From the NCBI GenBank assembly GCA_017447625.1, contig JAFSNB010000015.1, positions 34,945 to 98,944 on the forward strand: a DNA stretch of 64,000 nt, given 5' to 3'. Source of the stretch: Bacteroidaceae bacterium. Lineage in GTDB: Bacteria; Bacteroidota; Bacteroidia; Bacteroidales; Bacteroidaceae. Below the pieces are notes generated by a model. That model was not told where the DNA came from. It made no database searches and was given only the letters and a program-made list of their open reading frames with translations. Numbering within the stretch: the first letter of the stretch is position 1; each line of letters begins with the position of its first letter. Shown here in pieces: positions 60,577-64,000 of the stretch. The position numbers and the translations under genes were made by a program.

Positions 60577-61554
60577 CTACAAACTCAGTACCTCGAGGGC
60601 GGTGATGAGTTCGCGTTTCAGGGGCTTGTCGCTCTTCACTGCGTTAGAGAAGGGGACATAAACGACCTCGTCGTTCTTGATTCCGACCATCACGTTGCGC
60701 TGGCCATCGAGGATAGCGTTTATGGCACCCACGCCGAGACGTGAGGCAAGGATGCGGTCGCCGGCTGAGGGTGAGCCGCCGCGCTGCAGATGTCCGAGTA
60801 TGGACACGCGCACATCGTACTGGGGATATTCGTTGCGCATACGCTCGGCGTAGTACATTGCACCGCATTTAGGACTCTCGGAGACGATGACGATGCTGCT
60901 AGACTTCGACTTACGGATGCCGCGCCCGATGAATTGTGCCAACTGGTCAACTGCCGTACTGTCCTCGGGGATAATGGCAGCTTCGGCGCCTGCGGCTATG
61001 GCCGAGTTCTGTGCCAGGAAGCCAGCATCGCGTCCCATCACCTCAACGAAGAATATGCGCTCGTGGGAGGTGGCTGTGTCGCGAATCTTATCCACGCACT
61101 CCATGATGGTGTTCAGAGTGGTGTCGTAACCTATGGTGAGGTCGGTGCCGTTCAGGTCGTTGTCAATAGTTCCGGGCAGGCCGATGCACGGCACGTCATA
61201 TTCCTGTGCGAAGAGTCGTGCGCCGGTGAGCGAGCCGTTGCCGCCGATGATGATAAGAGCATCGATGCCGGCAGCCTTCATGTTCTCGTAGGCTTTGGCA
61301 CGGCCCTCTTCTGTCATGAAATCCTTGCTGCGTGCGGTCTTCAGGATTGTTCCTCCGCGACCGATGATATTGCTGACGCTCTCGGTGGTGAAGTCCTTGA
61401 TTTCATTGTTAATCAAGCCCTCATAGCCACGATATATACCTTTCACGCTGAAGCCGTTTGCTATGGCAGCGCGTGTCACGGCACGGATAGCCGCATTCAT
61501 TCCCGGTGCGTCGCCTCCGGACGTGAGAATGCCGATGCAATGAATCTTACGCAT
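60577..61554 (-). CDS. pfkA: ATP-dependent 6-phosphofructokinase
   Basis: PfkA phosphorylates fructose 6-phosphate in glycolysis. The protein (325 aa from MRKIHCIG) has [19 protein letters not shown], the ATP/Mg loop GGNGSL, the catalytic segment [20 protein letters not shown] and [12 protein letters not shown]. The Gly after GGN and the absence of a Lys there suggest the ATP-type rather than the PPi-type enzyme. The ATG at 61554 is preferred over 61584. Confidence 0.95.
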   Translation of the reverse strand: MRKIHCIGILTSGGDAPGMNAAIRAVTRAAIANGFSVKGIYRGYEGLINNEIKDFTTESVSNIIGRGGTILKTARSKDFMTEEGRAKAYENMKAAGIDALIIIGGNGSLTGARLFAQEYDVPCIGLPGTIDNDLNGTDLTIGYDTTLNTIMECVDKIRDTATSHERIFFVEVMGRDAGFLAQNSAIAAGAEAAIIPEDSTAVDQLAQFIGRGIRKSKSSSIVIVSESPKCGAMYYAERMRNEYPQYDVRVSILGHLQRGGSPSAGDRILASRLGVGAINAILDGQRNVMVGIKNDEVVYVPFSNAVKSDKPLKRELITALEVLSL

Positions 61555-61570
61555 AGAGAGAGAGTTTAAA

Positions 61571-61616
61571 AGCCCCAACCCCAACCCCTCCCTAGGGAGG
61601 GGAGATCTGCGGGGTG
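61571..61616. repeat. G/C palindrome between alaS and pfkA
   Basis: AGCCCCAACCCCAACCCCTC then CCTAGGGAGGGGAGATCTGC lies between the alaS stop and the pfkA start. It resembles the antisense form of the palindrome inside uvrA. Confidence 0.75.
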
Positions 61617-61642
61617 AATTTTATATTTTACATTTTACATTT

Positions 61643-64000
<2,358 letters not shown>

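Overview
The window looks like a chromosomal segment of a Bacteroidales bacterium, most likely Prevotellaceae. The evidence is: promoters of the Bacteroidota type (TTTG, about 20 nt, TAnnTTTG); tails and domains typical of type IX secretion cargo; a Bacteroidota-type RpoZ; a BamD/RpoZ/DUF4293 gene group; a glycine-lipid acyltransferase pair; and a RAYT-type transposase of a kind I associate with Prevotella. Species cannot be fixed from sequence reading alone.

Layout. 0-5.3 kb: dnaE, trxA and a small acidic protein on +, and rnhB on -. 5.3-10.4 kb: a hairpin repeat present twice, a 54-aa ORF, a 1373-aa secreted protein on -, and a strongly folded candidate RNA with its own promoter. 10.45-11.9 kb: a Y1/RAYT-type transposase fused to a Rossmann-like domain. 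11.9-27.2 kb: a complete division and cell-wall cluster on - (rsmH, ftsL-like, ftsI, murE, mraY, murD, ftsW, murG, murC, ftsQ, ftsA, ftsZ) without mraZ. 27.4-29.7 kb: a small secreted protein and a GlsA/GlsB-like pair. 29.8-32.5 kb: sppA and a cyclophilin. 32.7-38.5 kb: a surface lipoprotein, an outer-membrane barrel and a large secreted protein in one operon. 38.5-44 kb: an HhH protein, two SNF-family symporters, a VanZ-like protein and ribF. 44.2-52 kb: mfd, uvrB and an HhH/barrel protein. 52-56.3 kb: bamD, rpoZ, a DUF4293 protein, a receptor-like periplasmic protein and a PorT-like barrel. 56.5-64 kb: uvrA, a type-B sorting-domain protein, pfkA and the 3' part of alaS.

The most striking signal is not a gene but a repeat layer. 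G/C-rich palindromes of 30-45 bp occur about 16 times. About nine abut or overlap stop codons in the same orientation as the gene. Others lie in frame inside housekeeping genes: UvrA carries five or six, Mfd one, and the C-terminal tails of RnhB and UvrA are palindrome-encoded. One UvrA insertion is an inverted doublet. AlaS and Mfd also carry tandem-repeat insertions, a 7-bp unit and a 6/18-bp unit. Other modules (GCTGCGCGCAGC, CAATGGTCAATG, ACGGATT, TTAAACTC, AATTATGCATT, GAGCGAAGGCGAAA) form mosaic intergenic regions and sometimes supply start codons. The transposase belongs to a class that elsewhere partners with REP palindromes, so it is a candidate, unproven, mobiliser.

All calls rest on reading motifs and gene order. 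No database search, alignment or folding program was run.
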